40,921 nt of DNA from an uncultured Peptococcaceae bacterium (GTDB lineage Bacteria > Bacillota > Peptococcia > Peptococcales > Peptococcaceae), in assembly GCA_937976375.1 (NCBI GenBank), contig CALJRU010000005.1, forward strand, positions 1-40,921, in the 5' to 3' direction. The number at the start of each line of letters is the position of its first letter. Position 1 is the stretch's first letter. The notes under the pieces are model-generated. The model made no database searches, was not told where the DNA came from, and worked only from the letters and a program-made list of their open reading frames with translations. A program made the position numbers and the translations under genes. This document shows, in pieces, positions 25,448 to 34,294 of the stretch.

Positions 25448-25861
25448 TTAAAGATATTGTTTCATCTTCAAACGTTCGATAGAACGATAGAGCGCTGCTT
25501 CTGCGCGTGCAACGTCGACGTTGCCTTCACGCTTTTTAGCAAGGCGTTCTTCTGCACGCTGTTTTGCACGTTCCGCACGATCAAAGTCAATCTGATCGGC
25601 AGTCTCAGCACTTGGCGTGAGTACAATGACGTGGTTGTTGTCAACTTCGACAAAACCGCCGCCAATGAAGATGTAACCATTTTTATTGTCTTTATCGACG
25701 TAGCGCACGATTTCAGGCGTCAATGCCGCAATCAAAGCGGCGTGGTTCGGCAGGAAGCCGATCTCACCTTCTGGCGTGCGTACGACAACGCTTTTTGCTT
25801 CAACGGACAGTGCTTGATGGTCTGGAGCGACCACTTCCAACTGCAGCAGTTTTTCTGCCAT
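25448..25861 (-). CDS. atpC: F1F0 ATP synthase subunit epsilon
   Basis: The protein has 137 residues: an N-terminal beta sandwich (GEIGFLPNHAALIAAL near 35-50) and a C-terminal helical hairpin (~90-137). Epsilon connects the rotor to F1 and can inhibit ATP hydrolysis. The ATG at 25861 lies eight bases after AAGGAGG; an upstream in-frame GTG (25870) overlaps that site and is rejected. It is the last gene of the operon. Confidence 0.95.
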   Translation of the reverse strand: MAEKLLQLEVVAPDHQALSVEAKSVVVRTPEGEIGFLPNHAALIAALTPEIVRYVDKDNKNGYIFIGGGFVEVDNNHVIVLTPSAETADQIDFDRAERAKQRAEERLAKKREGNVDVARAEAALYRSIERLKMKQYL

Positions 25862-25874
25862 GGTGAGCACCTCC

Positions 25875-27308
25875 TTACATTACGCTGCCACTTTTCTTCA
25901 TTGCCTCTGCTTTGGCAACAGCATCGTCGATGGTACCTACCATAAGGAATGCCTGTTCCGGAAGGTCATCGTGCTTCCCTTCGAGGATTTCTTTGAACCC
26001 ACGCAGAGTTTCCTTGAGCGGAATGTACTGACCAGGGTTGCCAGTGAACTGCTCAGCAACGAAGAAGCACTGACTCAAGAAACGTTCGATCTTACGAGCG
26101 CGGGCAACGATGAGTTTTTCTTCATCAGACAATTCATCCATACCAAGGATGGAGATGATATCCTGCAGGTCTTTATAACGCTGCAGCACTTCCTGCACCT
26201 GACGCGCGATGGTGTAGTGTTCTTCACCAACAACGAGTGGGTCAAGAATACGAGAAGTAGATGCCAGTGGGTCCACGGCTGGGTAAATACCTTTTTCAGA
26301 AATACCACGATCCAATACGGTCGTTGCATCCAAGTGTGCGAAGGTCGTAGCTGGCGCTGGGTCAGTCAAGTCATCGGCAGGCACATAAACGGCCTGTACC
26401 GAGGTGATGGACCCCTTGTCGGTGGATGTGATACGTTCCTGCATCTGACCCATTTCAGTAGCCAGTGTTGGCTGATACCCTACGGCAGATGGCATACGGC
26501 CAAGCAGTGCGGATACTTCGGAACCAGCCTGGGTGAAACGGAAGATGTTATCAATGAAGAGCAACACGTCCTGATGCTGTACATCACGGAAGTATTCAGC
26601 GATGGTCAGACCAGTCAGCGCAATACGCATACGTGCACCAGGTGGTTCGTTCATCTGACCAAACACAAGGCTGGTCTTGTCGATAACGCCGCTTTCCTTC
26701 ATTTCTACGAGAAGGTCTTTCCCTTCACGGGTACGTTCGCCAACGCCTGCGAATACGGAGTAACCACCGTGTTCGTATGCGATGTTACGAATCAATTCCT
26801 GGATCAATACGGTTTTACCTACACCGGCACCACCGAAGAGACCGATCTTACCACCCTTAACGTATGGGCAGAGCAGGTCGATGACCTTGATCCCAGTTTC
26901 AAGAATTTCCTTTTCAGGGGACTGTTCAGCGAAAGAAGGTGCTTCGCGGTGGATGGACCAACGTTCTTCTTCGTTGACTGGGCCTGCTTCATCGATTGGC
27001 TGACCAACAACGTTGAAAAGACGGCCCAGGGTGCAGTCACCAACTGGCACTGTGATTGGGCTGCCAGTGTTTTCAACAACGAGCCCGCGCACAAGACCGT
27101 CGGTGGAGCTCATTGCAACGGTACGCACAATGTTGCCACCAAGGTGTTCTGCAACTTCCAGTGTGACGTCGAGTTTGTTTTCTACTTGGATTTCCTGCCC
27201 TTCGTCAGAAACATGGAGGGCGTAGTTAATTTCAGGAAGTTGGTCTGCCGGGAATTCGACGTCGACGACAGGACCAACGACTTTTATAATTTTACCTTGA
27301 TTATTCAA
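25875..27308 (-). CDS. atpD: F1F0 ATP synthase subunit beta
   Basis: The protein has 477 residues. The P-loop GGAGVGKT lies near residue 155 and the catalytic glutamate in GVGERTREG near 185. ALLGRMPSAVGYQPTLATEMG includes part of the DELSEED-side fold, and DELSDEEK near 390 is the DELSEED motif in variant form. It is the catalytic subunit for ATP synthesis. The start codon is TTG with AAGGAGG ten bases upstream. It lies 26 bases after atpG. Confidence 0.97.
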   Translation of the reverse strand: MNNQGKIIKVVGPVVDVEFPADQLPEINYALHVSDEGQEIQVENKLDVTLEVAEHLGGNIVRTVAMSSTDGLVRGLVVENTGSPITVPVGDCTLGRLFNVVGQPIDEAGPVNEEERWSIHREAPSFAEQSPEKEILETGIKVIDLLCPYVKGGKIGLFGGAGVGKTVLIQELIRNIAYEHGGYSVFAGVGERTREGKDLLVEMKESGVIDKTSLVFGQMNEPPGARMRIALTGLTIAEYFRDVQHQDVLLFIDNIFRFTQAGSEVSALLGRMPSAVGYQPTLATEMGQMQERITSTDKGSITSVQAVYVPADDLTDPAPATTFAHLDATTVLDRGISEKGIYPAVDPLASTSRILDPLVVGEEHYTIARQVQEVLQRYKDLQDIISILGMDELSDEEKLIVARARKIERFLSQCFFVAEQFTGNPGQYIPLKETLRGFKEILEGKHDDLPEQAFLMVGTIDDAVAKAEAMKKSGSVM

Positions 27309-27334
27309 GACGGATCTTCCTCCTTATGCGTGCA

Positions 27335-28219
27335 TTAGCTCAACGCGTTGGCACCGGCAACGATTTCCGTAATTTCGTTGGTAATCGCAGCCTGACGTGC
27401 ACGGTTGTAGCTGATCTCCAGCTTGCTCAAGAGCTCGGTGGCATTATCCGTCGCAGCGGTCATGGCAGTCATACGTGCCCCATGTTCACCGGTCTTCGCA
27501 TCGGCCATGCAGCCATGAATCTGATTGGACAGATACATTGGCAGGAGCTGGCTGAGAATGGACGCAGCGTCCGGTTCGAAGAGATAATCGACGGTGTACT
27601 TGGAACTTTCTTCTTCCCCTTCACCACCGAGGTTATCGCTGGCAATCGGGAGCAAAGGAATGGTTGTTGGCTTCTGACTCATGACAGAACGGAATGCCGG
27701 ATATACAATGCTGACTTTATCATATTTTCCTGCTTCGTAGGCTGAGCGAATCTCCTTAGCAATGATTTCACTGTCGTATGGATCTGGAATGTCGTTGGTA
27801 TTGAGGTACGCAACATCCACTGGAATACCGTGCTTGGTGAAATATTCATTCGCTTTGCGGCCCACAGCAATGACGCTGACTTCGTGTCCAGCTGCTTGAG
27901 CTTCCTTGATGACGCGATGTGCTTCCTTCATAACGTGTGCGTTAAAGCCACCAGCGAGCCCTTTATTGGACGCGATGACCAAAAACGCTTCATGTTTAAT
28001 AGGACGCACTTCGAGCAGTGGGTCTGTGACTTCACCGGACACCGAGGCGGACACTTGCGCCAAAACCTGACGCAGCTTTTCCTGATAAGGGCGCCCCGCG
28101 CCGATTTGTTTTTGTGCACGACGCAGCTTAGAGGCGGAGACCATCTTCATGGCGTTTGTGATCTGCTTCGTATTGGCAATACTCTGCATTCTTCGTTTGA
28201 TCTCTTTAGCATTAGCCAA
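27335..28219 (-). CDS. atpG: F1F0 ATP synthase subunit gamma
   Basis: The protein has 294 residues. The N-terminal helix (KRRMQSIANTKQITNAMKM) and the C-terminal helix (YNRARQAAITNEITEIV) form the central rotating shaft. The middle is the Rossmann-like domain. The start codon is TTG behind an AGGAAGGTGA site. It lies 19 bases after atpA. Confidence 0.96.
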   Translation of the reverse strand: MANAKEIKRRMQSIANTKQITNAMKMVSASKLRRAQKQIGAGRPYQEKLRQVLAQVSASVSGEVTDPLLEVRPIKHEAFLVIASNKGLAGGFNAHVMKEAHRVIKEAQAAGHEVSVIAVGRKANEYFTKHGIPVDVAYLNTNDIPDPYDSEIIAKEIRSAYEAGKYDKVSIVYPAFRSVMSQKPTTIPLLPIASDNLGGEGEEESSKYTVDYLFEPDAASILSQLLPMYLSNQIHGCMADAKTGEHGARMTAMTAATDNATELLSKLEISYNRARQAAITNEITEIVAGANALS

Positions 28220-28238
28220 GACGTCTCACCTTCCTCTC

Positions 28239-29753
28239 TTAGCCTTGGAAGCCTTCCTTAAATTCAACGAGTGCTTTCTTGAGCGCTTCTTCAGTGTCAG
28301 CTTCCATCTTACCAGTAGAAGCGATGACATCTAAGACGCTTTCTTTGTAGTTGGACGCACGCATAAAATCAAGGAATTCTTTTTCGAAGCGGCCGACGTT
28401 TGCGGTCTGAATGCTGTCGCAATAACCTTTAACGACGGCGTAAATGCTGACAACCTGTTCCTGAACAGGCATTGGCGAATACTGCTTCTGTTTGAGGATC
28501 TCGGTGAGGCGTTCACCACGAGCGAGTGTTGCTTTGGTGCCTTCATCAAGGTCACTACCAAACTGAGAGAATGCCTTCAATTCATTATACTGCGCCAAAT
28601 CAATACGCATGTTACCGGCGATCTTCTTCATAGCCTTGATCTGAGCGGACCCACCAACACGGGATACGGAAATACCTGCGTTGATAGCAGGACGAATCCC
28701 AGAGTGGAAGAGGTCGGTTTCAAGGAAGATCTGACCATCGGTAATGGAAATAACGTTGGTTGGAATGTATGCGGATACGTCGGATGCCTGGGTTTCAATA
28801 ATTGGCAGAGCCGTCATGGAACCGCCGCCATACTTATCTTCCAGCTTCGCTGCACGTTCGAGCAGACGGCTGTGAAGATAGAATACGTCCCCAGGATATG
28901 CTTCACGGCCTGGTGGTCGATGCAAAAGCAAGGAAAGTTCACGATAAGCAACGGCCTGTTTGGAAAGATCATCGTAAACAATGAGAACATCTTTGCCGTT
29001 GAACATGAATTCTTCACCCATTGCTGCACCAGCATATGGTGCAATGTAAAGCATTGGGGATGGTTCGGATGCTGTTGCTGCAACAACGATGGTGTAATCC
29101 ATAGCCCCGTGTTCTTCGAGGGTGCTTACAACGTTTGCAACGGTCGATGCTTTCTGACCGATAGCAACATAGATGCAGATAACATCCTGGTCATTCTGGT
29201 TAATAATGGTATCGATTGCGATTGCAGTTTTACCAGTCTGACGGTCACCGATGATCAACTCACGCTGGCCACGGCCGATTGGTACAAGGGCATCGATAGC
29301 CTTTAACCCAGTCTGAAGTGGTTCATGAACCGCTTCACGGGTGATAACCCCCGGAGCAACGTTTTCTACCGGACGGGTTTTGGTTGTTTCAAATGGTCCT
29401 TTGCCGTCGATTGGTTCACCGATGGCATTGACAACACGACCGATCAGTGCTTCACCAACCGGTACTTCGATGATGCGGCCAGTACGTTTTACTGGGTCGC
29501 CATCTTTGATATGTTCAAATTCCCCGAGAAGAATGCAACCAATGTTGTCTTCTTCAAGGTTCTGGGCCATCCCTTTAACGCCGCCAGGGAACTCAAGAAG
29601 TTCGTTAACCATGGCGTTCTGCAGTCCGTGTACACGAGCGATACCGTCACCGACCTCGATAACAGTACCAATCTCGCTGGTTTCGACGGTCTGGTCAAAG
29701 TTCTGGATTTCTTCTTTTAAAATAGAGCTTATTTCATCTGGTCTAATGCTCAT
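28239..29753 (-). CDS. atpA: F1F0 ATP synthase subunit alpha
   Basis: The protein has 504 residues. The P-loop GDRQTGKTAIAID lies near residue 169. The non-catalytic-site and arginine-finger region is in SVSRVGGSAQIKAMKK near 370. Alpha alternates with beta in the F1 hexamer. The ATG overlaps the atpH stop by four bases (ATGA), and the GGAGGTGA site lies inside atpH. Confidence 0.97.
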   Translation of the reverse strand: MSIRPDEISSILKEEIQNFDQTVETSEIGTVIEVGDGIARVHGLQNAMVNELLEFPGGVKGMAQNLEEDNIGCILLGEFEHIKDGDPVKRTGRIIEVPVGEALIGRVVNAIGEPIDGKGPFETTKTRPVENVAPGVITREAVHEPLQTGLKAIDALVPIGRGQRELIIGDRQTGKTAIAIDTIINQNDQDVICIYVAIGQKASTVANVVSTLEEHGAMDYTIVVAATASEPSPMLYIAPYAGAAMGEEFMFNGKDVLIVYDDLSKQAVAYRELSLLLHRPPGREAYPGDVFYLHSRLLERAAKLEDKYGGGSMTALPIIETQASDVSAYIPTNVISITDGQIFLETDLFHSGIRPAINAGISVSRVGGSAQIKAMKKIAGNMRIDLAQYNELKAFSQFGSDLDEGTKATLARGERLTEILKQKQYSPMPVQEQVVSIYAVVKGYCDSIQTANVGRFEKEFLDFMRASNYKESVLDVIASTGKMEADTEEALKKALVEFKEGFQG

Positions 29754-30316
29754 TGGGGACCTTCACCTCCTACAATGTCCTGTGTCATGAGGCGCTTTCG
29801 CATGCTCGCTAACCGAGCTTCTACGGAGCCGTCGATGATCTTATCGCCGTATTTGAGCTTCACGCCGGCAACGAGCGATGGGTCGACGACGACTTCCAGT
29901 CGAATCGTCTTGCCAACGGCCTTGCCGAGGGCCAGGGCGATATTTTTGGCGTCTTCTTCTTTCAGCGGATAAGCCGACGTTACCGTCGCATCAGCGATGC
30001 CGTTTCGTTCATCCAAAAGTTTGCCGTAGGCCTTTTGGATATCCGCCAGGTAACCAGTACGTCCCTTTTCAATGAGCACTTGCAGGAAGTTGGCCACGAT
30101 CTGATCAATTTGACCCTGGAAAACCTTCGCAATAGCATTTTTCTTGCCTCTCATTGAAAACTGAACACCAGTGTATGCCTGCTCCAGCTCTGCGTTGCCA
30201 TAAATGGTTTCGCAGGCAAAAGCGAGATCTTGGCCGATCTTATCGACGTTTTGGGATTCGTCCGCGAGCATGAACAGTGCCTGTGCATAGCGTTTGGCTA
30301 CTCCTGCATCGTTCAT
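29750..30316 (-). CDS. atpH: F1F0 ATP synthase subunit delta
   Basis: The protein has 188 residues. The N-terminal helical domain begins AKRYAQALFMLADE, and the C-terminal signature VDPSLVAGVKLKYGDKIIDG lies near 148-167. Delta links the b-subunit stalk to the top of F1. It overlaps atpF and atpA by four bases each. Confidence 0.95.
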   Translation of the reverse strand: MNDAGVAKRYAQALFMLADESQNVDKIGQDLAFACETIYGNAELEQAYTGVQFSMRGKKNAIAKVFQGQIDQIVANFLQVLIEKGRTGYLADIQKAYGKLLDERNGIADATVTSAYPLKEEDAKNIALALGKAVGKTIRLEVVVDPSLVAGVKLKYGDKIIDGSVEARLASMRKRLMTQDIVGGEGPQ

Positions 30317-30798
30317 TTAGCGTCCCCTACCTCTTTAATAAATTCGTTGACAAGATTTTCATGGTCCGCGATGGTTACATTGCGGCCAATGATCTTAGAA
30401 GCAGCATCAACAGCGAGATCCGCAACTTCGGCACGCAAATCTTTGAGTGCCTGTTCTTTTTCGCGATTGATTTCTTCTCTTGCCTTTTCGCTGGCACGCG
30501 CAGCTTCTTCACGCGCTTTAGCGATGATTTCAGCACGGGTTTCTTCACCAAGTTTATTGGCATTCTGAATAATTTCTTGAGCCTTTGTCTGCGCTTCTTT
30601 CAGGCTGGCTTCATATTCTGCCTTGAGAGCGTTGGCTTCATTACGAGCCTGTTCCGCATCGTCCACGTTCTTTGCGATCGTGGAAGCACGTTCGTCAAGC
30701 ATGTTAAACAGCGGCTTGTACAGGAACTTCTTCAAGCAGAAGAGAAGGATAAAGAAGTTGATAAGCGCAAATATGAGTGTGGATGGCTCAATGCTCAT
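30313..30798 (-). CDS. atpF: F1F0 ATP synthase subunit b
   Basis: The protein has 161 residues. One N-terminal membrane helix (~7-26, ending LKKFLYKPLF) is followed by a long charged helix rich in Ala, Glu and Lys (30-155), which forms the peripheral stalk as a dimer. Only one b gene is present; there is no b' paralogue. An AAGGAG site precedes the ATG. Confidence 0.95.
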   Translation of the reverse strand: MSIEPSTLIFALINFFILLFCLKKFLYKPLFNMLDERASTIAKNVDDAEQARNEANALKAEYEASLKEAQTKAQEIIQNANKLGEETRAEIIAKAREEAARASEKAREEINREKEQALKDLRAEVADLAVDAASKIIGRNVTIADHENLVNEFIKEVGDAK

Positions 30799-30858
30799 AA
30801 AACCATCTCCTTACTTTTATATGAATGATTGCGTCTTGCTTCTATGCGAATCACTTCA

Positions 30859-31089
30859 TTAAAGCTGGGAATACAGCATAAGAGCGATGAGCAGACCATA
30901 GATGGTCAGCGTTTCCATAAATGCGAGACCGAGGATCAGAGTGGTACGAATCCCGCCGGCCATTTCTGGCTGACGAGCCATAGATTCGGTGGCACGGCCT
31001 GTTGCAATACCCTGACCAATACCAGAGCCAATAGCTGATAAACCAATGGCGATTGCCATAGCAAGTGCGATCAATCCAGTTGCATCCAT
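30859..31089 (-). CDS. atpE: F1F0 ATP synthase subunit c, second copy
   Basis: The protein has 76 residues in two membrane helices joined by the polar loop ARQPEM. The ion-carrying glutamate is in AFMETLTIYG in helix two, and a glutamine sits in GIGQG in helix one. The amino-acid sequence is identical to the copy at 31163-31393, while the DNA differs at about eleven silent positions. It has its own AAGGAGG site. The 73-base gap between the copies contains a short GC hairpin near the ribosome binding site. Confidence 0.96.
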   Translation of the reverse strand: MDATGLIALAMAIAIGLSAIGSGIGQGIATGRATESMARQPEMAGGIRTTLILGLAFMETLTIYGLLIALMLYSQL

Positions 31090-31162
31090 TTGTGTGTCCT
31101 CCTTACGCCGTTTTAACCACGGCGGTTCTAATTTTCAATAATTTAAAATCGATACGCTTTTA

Positions 31163-31393
31163 TTAAAGCTGGGAATACAGCATCAGAGCGATGAGCAAAC
31201 CATAGATGGTCAGCGTTTCCATAAATGCGAGACCAAGAATCAGAGTCGTACGAATCCCGCCGGCCATTTCTGGCTGACGAGCCATAGATTCGGTAGCGCG
31301 GCCGGTTGCAATACCCTGACCAATACCAGAACCAATAGCAGATAAACCAATGGCGATTGCCATAGCGAGTGCGATCAATCCAGTTGCATCCAT
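31163..31393 (-). CDS. atpE: F1F0 ATP synthase subunit c, first copy
   Basis: The protein has 76 residues, identical to the second copy at 30859-31089. Glu in FMETLTIYG carries the ion; the Gln in GIGQG and the Thr after the Glu are residues seen in sodium-binding c rings, but the residue two places after the Glu is Leu. Both H+ and Na+ use remain possible. AAGGAGG precedes the ATG. It follows atpB by 56 bases. Confidence 0.96.
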   Translation of the reverse strand: MDATGLIALAMAIAIGLSAIGSGIGQGIATGRATESMARQPEMAGGIRTTLILGLAFMETLTIYGLLIALMLYSQL

Positions 31394-31449
31394 AAAGAAA
31401 AATCCTCCTTAAAAAGCTTTTGTGTGCTACTTTTTCAGTGACAGAGACA

Positions 31450-32154
31450 TTAGTGTCCGGAAACACCTTCCTCGATATAAATCGTCGCCAGCATCATGAA
31501 CACATACGCCTGAATCGCCCCGAACAAAATACTCAACGCATACATTGGCAGAGGCAGGAAGAGCGGAATCATCCCAAACAGGAATCCAATAACCATTTCT
31601 TCCCCGTAAATGTTACCGTAAAGACGGACTGCCAACGACAGTGGGCGGGTGATCATATCAAGCAGATTCAGCGGCAGCATCGGCGAGAAGAAGAACTTGA
31701 AGAACTTCTTCGGGCTGTTTTTGATCCCAAAGACGAAAAACGCCACGATCGTAATCAGCGCTAAAGCTGCGGTGACGCTCAAGCTGCTCGTTGGAGCCTT
31801 ATAACCATATTCAACATGGCCAGCCAGTGGCAACAGCCCCACGTAGTTCGAGCAGATGATCAGGAAGAAGATGGTCAACAGGAATGGAGCGTACTTGCGC
31901 CCGTTTTCCTTCCCCATGATGCCTTCAATGGTGTCCATCAAAAAGTCAATGATGAAGCCGAAAATGTTTTGCAGACTCCATGTTTTTGGTTTCATCTGCA
32001 AATTTCGCGTAGCAAAATACGCCAGCAGGATGAGAACGATCATGACCCCCCACATTGTGGTGATCTCATTGGTCAAAATAAAATTGCCGTTTTGATAAAC
32101 GATATTGGAGACCTCTTCACTGGCAAGCATGGCTTGTGGGAACAAAAATATCAC
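31450..32154 (-). CDS. atpB: F1F0 ATP synthase subunit a
   Basis: The protein has up to 234 residues with five or six membrane helices. The conserved stator arginine lies in PLSLAVRLYGNIYGEE near 180-195, and the last helix has FGAIQAYVFMMLATIYI. The ring and this subunit form the ion path. The start is uncertain: a GTG at 32154 overlaps the AAAGAGG site, while a TTG three codons later (32145) has better spacing. Both give the same mature core. Confidence 0.94.
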   Translation of the reverse strand: MIFLFPQAMLASEEVSNIVYQNGNFILTNEITTMWGVMIVLILLAYFATRNLQMKPKTWSLQNIFGFIIDFLMDTIEGIMGKENGRKYAPFLLTIFFLIICSNYVGLLPLAGHVEYGYKAPTSSLSVTAALALITIVAFFVFGIKNSPKKFFKFFFSPMLPLNLLDMITRPLSLAVRLYGNIYGEEMVIGFLFGMIPLFLPLPMYALSILFGAIQAYVFMMLATIYIEEGVSGH

Positions 32155-32170
32155 CTCTTTCTCTTTGTGA

Positions 32171-32437
32171 TCACTGTCCCTTTCTCAGCGCCTGCACCAC
32201 CAGAATCACCATATACACGGATAATCCCAGTGCACAACCGATCAATGCCGGAATGGAAACAAAATACATTGCCACCATCACCGCAAAATCGATAACCAGA
32301 CGCGCCCAAAAGAGCAGTGTCGATAATAGCTTGTTGCCTGTAAGGATAAAGCGCTGAAAAAGGAATTCTTTCCCCAGGCAAACAACAGCGCCAATTACAA
32401 AACCAATCACAAACTCAATCACAGCCTGATCCATCAT
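32171..32437 (-). CDS. ATP synthase subunit I-like small membrane protein
   Basis: The protein has 88 residues and about three or four hydrophobic segments (FVIGFVIGAVVCLGKEFLF, then a second pair). Position right before atpB and the hydrophobic pattern fit the ATP synthase I family (PF03899-type), which helps c-ring assembly or Mg2+ uptake in some bacteria. The ATG at 32437 overlaps the stop of the upstream gene by four bases (ATGA), which supports this start over the longer open frame. Confidence 0.75.
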   Translation of the reverse strand: MMDQAVIEFVIGFVIGAVVCLGKEFLFQRFILTGNKLLSTLLFWARLVIDFAVMVAMYFVSIPALIGCALGLSVYMVILVVQALRKGQ

Positions 32438-32721
32438 TTTTTCTCCATCCTTTGCGTGTCTTCTTCCTCTAAGCGTAGCACCTCTCTGTAGAGGGTTCGA
32501 AAACCTGCAACGATTGCGATCAAGACGCATATGAACGTGCCATATGGACCGATCTGAAAACGCTGATCAAACCATGCACCGACTTTGATCATGATAAACA
32601 GTGAAACAGCCAGAGTGATCCCAAAGCTGAGAGCGATGTTGAACGCACGGTACATCGGGCTCTGGGACTTTTCCTGGCCCTCAGGGTCTTTTTTTGACCG
32701 ACGCCGGTAATGCATCGACAT
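32434..32721 (-). CDS. atpZ: AtpZ/AtpI-family F0 assembly protein
   Basis: The protein has 95 residues. A basic N-terminus (HYRRRSKK) is followed by two membrane helices (~32-52 and ~62-80) with the motif GAWFDQRFQIGPYG between them, typical of the AtpZ / putative F0F1-ATPase subunit family (PF09527). Members are found at the head of atp operons. The ATG at 32721 lies seven bases after AAGGAGG. It is the first gene of the atp operon; the symbol is by family and position. Confidence 0.78.
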   Translation of the reverse strand: MSMHYRRRSKKDPEGQEKSQSPMYRAFNIALSFGITLAVSLFIMIKVGAWFDQRFQIGPYGTFICVLIAIVAGFRTLYREVLRLEEEDTQRMEKK

Positions 32722-32763
32722 TCGACCGCCTCCTTGTGAGACATTTCTCAATCTGACAAGATT

Positions 32764-32772
32764 AGTATAACA
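32764..32772 (-). promoter_or_regulatory. Extended -10 promoter of the atp operon
   Basis: On the minus strand TG-T-TATACT forms an extended -10 element, with transcription expected near 32757, about 36 bases before atpZ. A separate TTGACA (32880-32885), just after the wecB stop, has TATATT 19 bases downstream and may be a second promoter. Confidence 0.5.
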
Positions 32773-32892
32773 AAAAGAAAATTTTAACACCATCTATATG
32801 TTACCATTTACACATAAGATTTGTTTATTTCATAGAATAGATGCAATTTTGTGAAATATATGTCATTTTCCAGAAATGCTGTCAACAGCCAC

Positions 32893-34032
32893 TCAACGCC
32901 AATCTTCCGGACGCTGTGCATCAAGCCCAAAATAATAACGCAAAGCTGCAATGATGCGCGCACAAGCATGCCCGTCGCCATAAGGATTGACTGCATGTTC
33001 CATCTCTGCATAAGCGTCCGCATCAGTAAACAAGGTGGATACGGTATCCACAATCAATTGCGTGTCGCTGCCCACCAACTTCACAGTGCCTGCATCCACA
33101 GCCTCTGGACGTTCAGTGGTATCGCGCAGCACGAGCACCGGTTTGCCGAGGGCTGGCGCTTCTTCCTGCAGTCCGCCGCTGTCGGTGAGCACCAGGTCCA
33201 TGCGGCCAACCAAATTGGCAAATGGCGCATAATCCAATGGTTCAAACAGATGCACGCGTTCCAGTTCTTCCAGTGCTTCCTTAGCCAAGGCACGCACGCG
33301 AGGGTTCTTATGCATTGGGAAGTAGAAATTCACATCTGTAAAGCGTTCGTGCAGCTGACGAATGGCACGGAAGATCTGCACCATAGGCTGGCCAAGGTTT
33401 TCGCGGCGGTGCGTGGTCAAAAGCACTTTACGCCCTGGTGCTGCAAGCATGCGGGACAATTCATCGTCGAATACATAATCCTGCTTGACCGTCATCATCA
33501 AAGCATCAATGACGGTGTTGCCCGTGGTATAGATGGCATCCGGATTCACGCCTTCATGCAGCAAATTGGCACGTGCCTGCGGCGTTGGCGCAAAGTGTAC
33601 GGTCGCCATGGCGCCGGTCAGCTTGCGGTTGGCTTCTTCTGGAAACGGAGAATACATGTTGCCGCTGCGCAGACCTGCTTCCACATGCCCCACCGGCACC
33701 TGCTGATAGAAACTTGCCAAAGCACCAGCAAAGGTGGTCGTCGTGTCACCGTGCACAAGCACGATGTCCGGTTTTTCTTTGATAACAATGCGCTCGATGC
33801 CGCGCAGCACACCGGCTGTAATATCGGTCAGCGTCTGCTGCGGCTTCATCAGATTCAAGTCGTAGCTTGGATGCACATCAAAGAGTTCCAGCACCTGGTC
33901 CAGCATCTCACGATGCTGCGCCGTGACGACAACCAGCGGCTCAAGGTCTTCCGCTTGTTCCATCGCCTTGACCAGCGGCGCTATTTTGATGGCTTCAGGA
34001 CGCGTCCCGAATACAAACATGATCTTTTTCAT
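32893..34032 (-). CDS. wecB: UDP-N-acetylglucosamine 2-epimerase (non-hydrolysing)
   Basis: The protein has 379 residues. Motifs: FGTRPEAIKIAPL at the N-terminus, VHGDTTTTFAGALA near 92, GHVEAGLRSG near 115, and DSGGLQEEAPALGKPVLVLR near 290 with RPEA after it. The enzyme interconverts UDP-GlcNAc and UDP-ManNAc for teichoic acid linkage units or surface polysaccharides. The ATG at 34032 lies seven bases after AGAGAGG; the longer open frame to 34074 has no such site. It lies 171 bases upstream of the atp operon on the same strand, and no other cell-wall gene is adjacent. Confidence 0.95.
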   Translation of the reverse strand: MKKIMFVFGTRPEAIKIAPLVKAMEQAEDLEPLVVVTAQHREMLDQVLELFDVHPSYDLNLMKPQQTLTDITAGVLRGIERIVIKEKPDIVLVHGDTTTTFAGALASFYQQVPVGHVEAGLRSGNMYSPFPEEANRKLTGAMATVHFAPTPQARANLLHEGVNPDAIYTTGNTVIDALMMTVKQDYVFDDELSRMLAAPGRKVLLTTHRRENLGQPMVQIFRAIRQLHERFTDVNFYFPMHKNPRVRALAKEALEELERVHLFEPLDYAPFANLVGRMDLVLTDSGGLQEEAPALGKPVLVLRDTTERPEAVDAGTVKLVGSDTQLIVDTVSTLFTDADAYAEMEHAVNPYGDGHACARIIAALRYYFGLDAQRPEDWR

Positions 34033-34103
34033 GGATACACCTCTCTTAATAAAATGATACATATTAATTACCATATAAATTATTTTATATCAACAACGCT
34101 TTC

Positions 34104-34112
34104 ATTATAACA
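34104..34112 (-). promoter_or_regulatory. Extended -10 promoter of wecB
   Basis: On the minus strand TG-T-TATAAT is a complete extended -10 element with a perfect TATAAT (34104-34109). The leader to the wecB ATG would be about 65 bases. No good -35 is visible, as is common with extended -10 promoters. Confidence 0.5.
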
Positions 34113-34203
34113 CAACCCGCTTGTACGCTCCAACATTCGCCAGAACTTTCGTCACGCTTGCATCTCCGCCCTACACATGCTACCATGGCCCCATAAGCCG
34201 CTT

Positions 34204-34233
34204 TTGGTACAAACACTTATGAATATATATAAT
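34204..34233 (+). promoter_or_regulatory. Possible promoter of the dCMP deaminase gene
   Basis: TTGGTA (34204-34209) and TATAAT (34228-34233) are separated by 18 bases. The region is AT-rich, so confidence is limited. Confidence 0.4.
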
Positions 34234-34294
34234 AAACCATTAAAATTTTTTAATTTATGTCAATATCATCCATAATATCAAAGGAGGTTTTTTC

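Noticed and set aside
25860..27338. 492-codon open frame opposite atpD
   Set aside because: Antisense shadow of atpD; Phe-, Cys- and Trp-rich and without a ribosome binding site or domain.
31143..31466. 107-codon frame over the first atpE
   Set aside because: It is an out-of-frame reading of atpE with Tyr/Trp/Gly-rich sequence; the atpE frame is intact.
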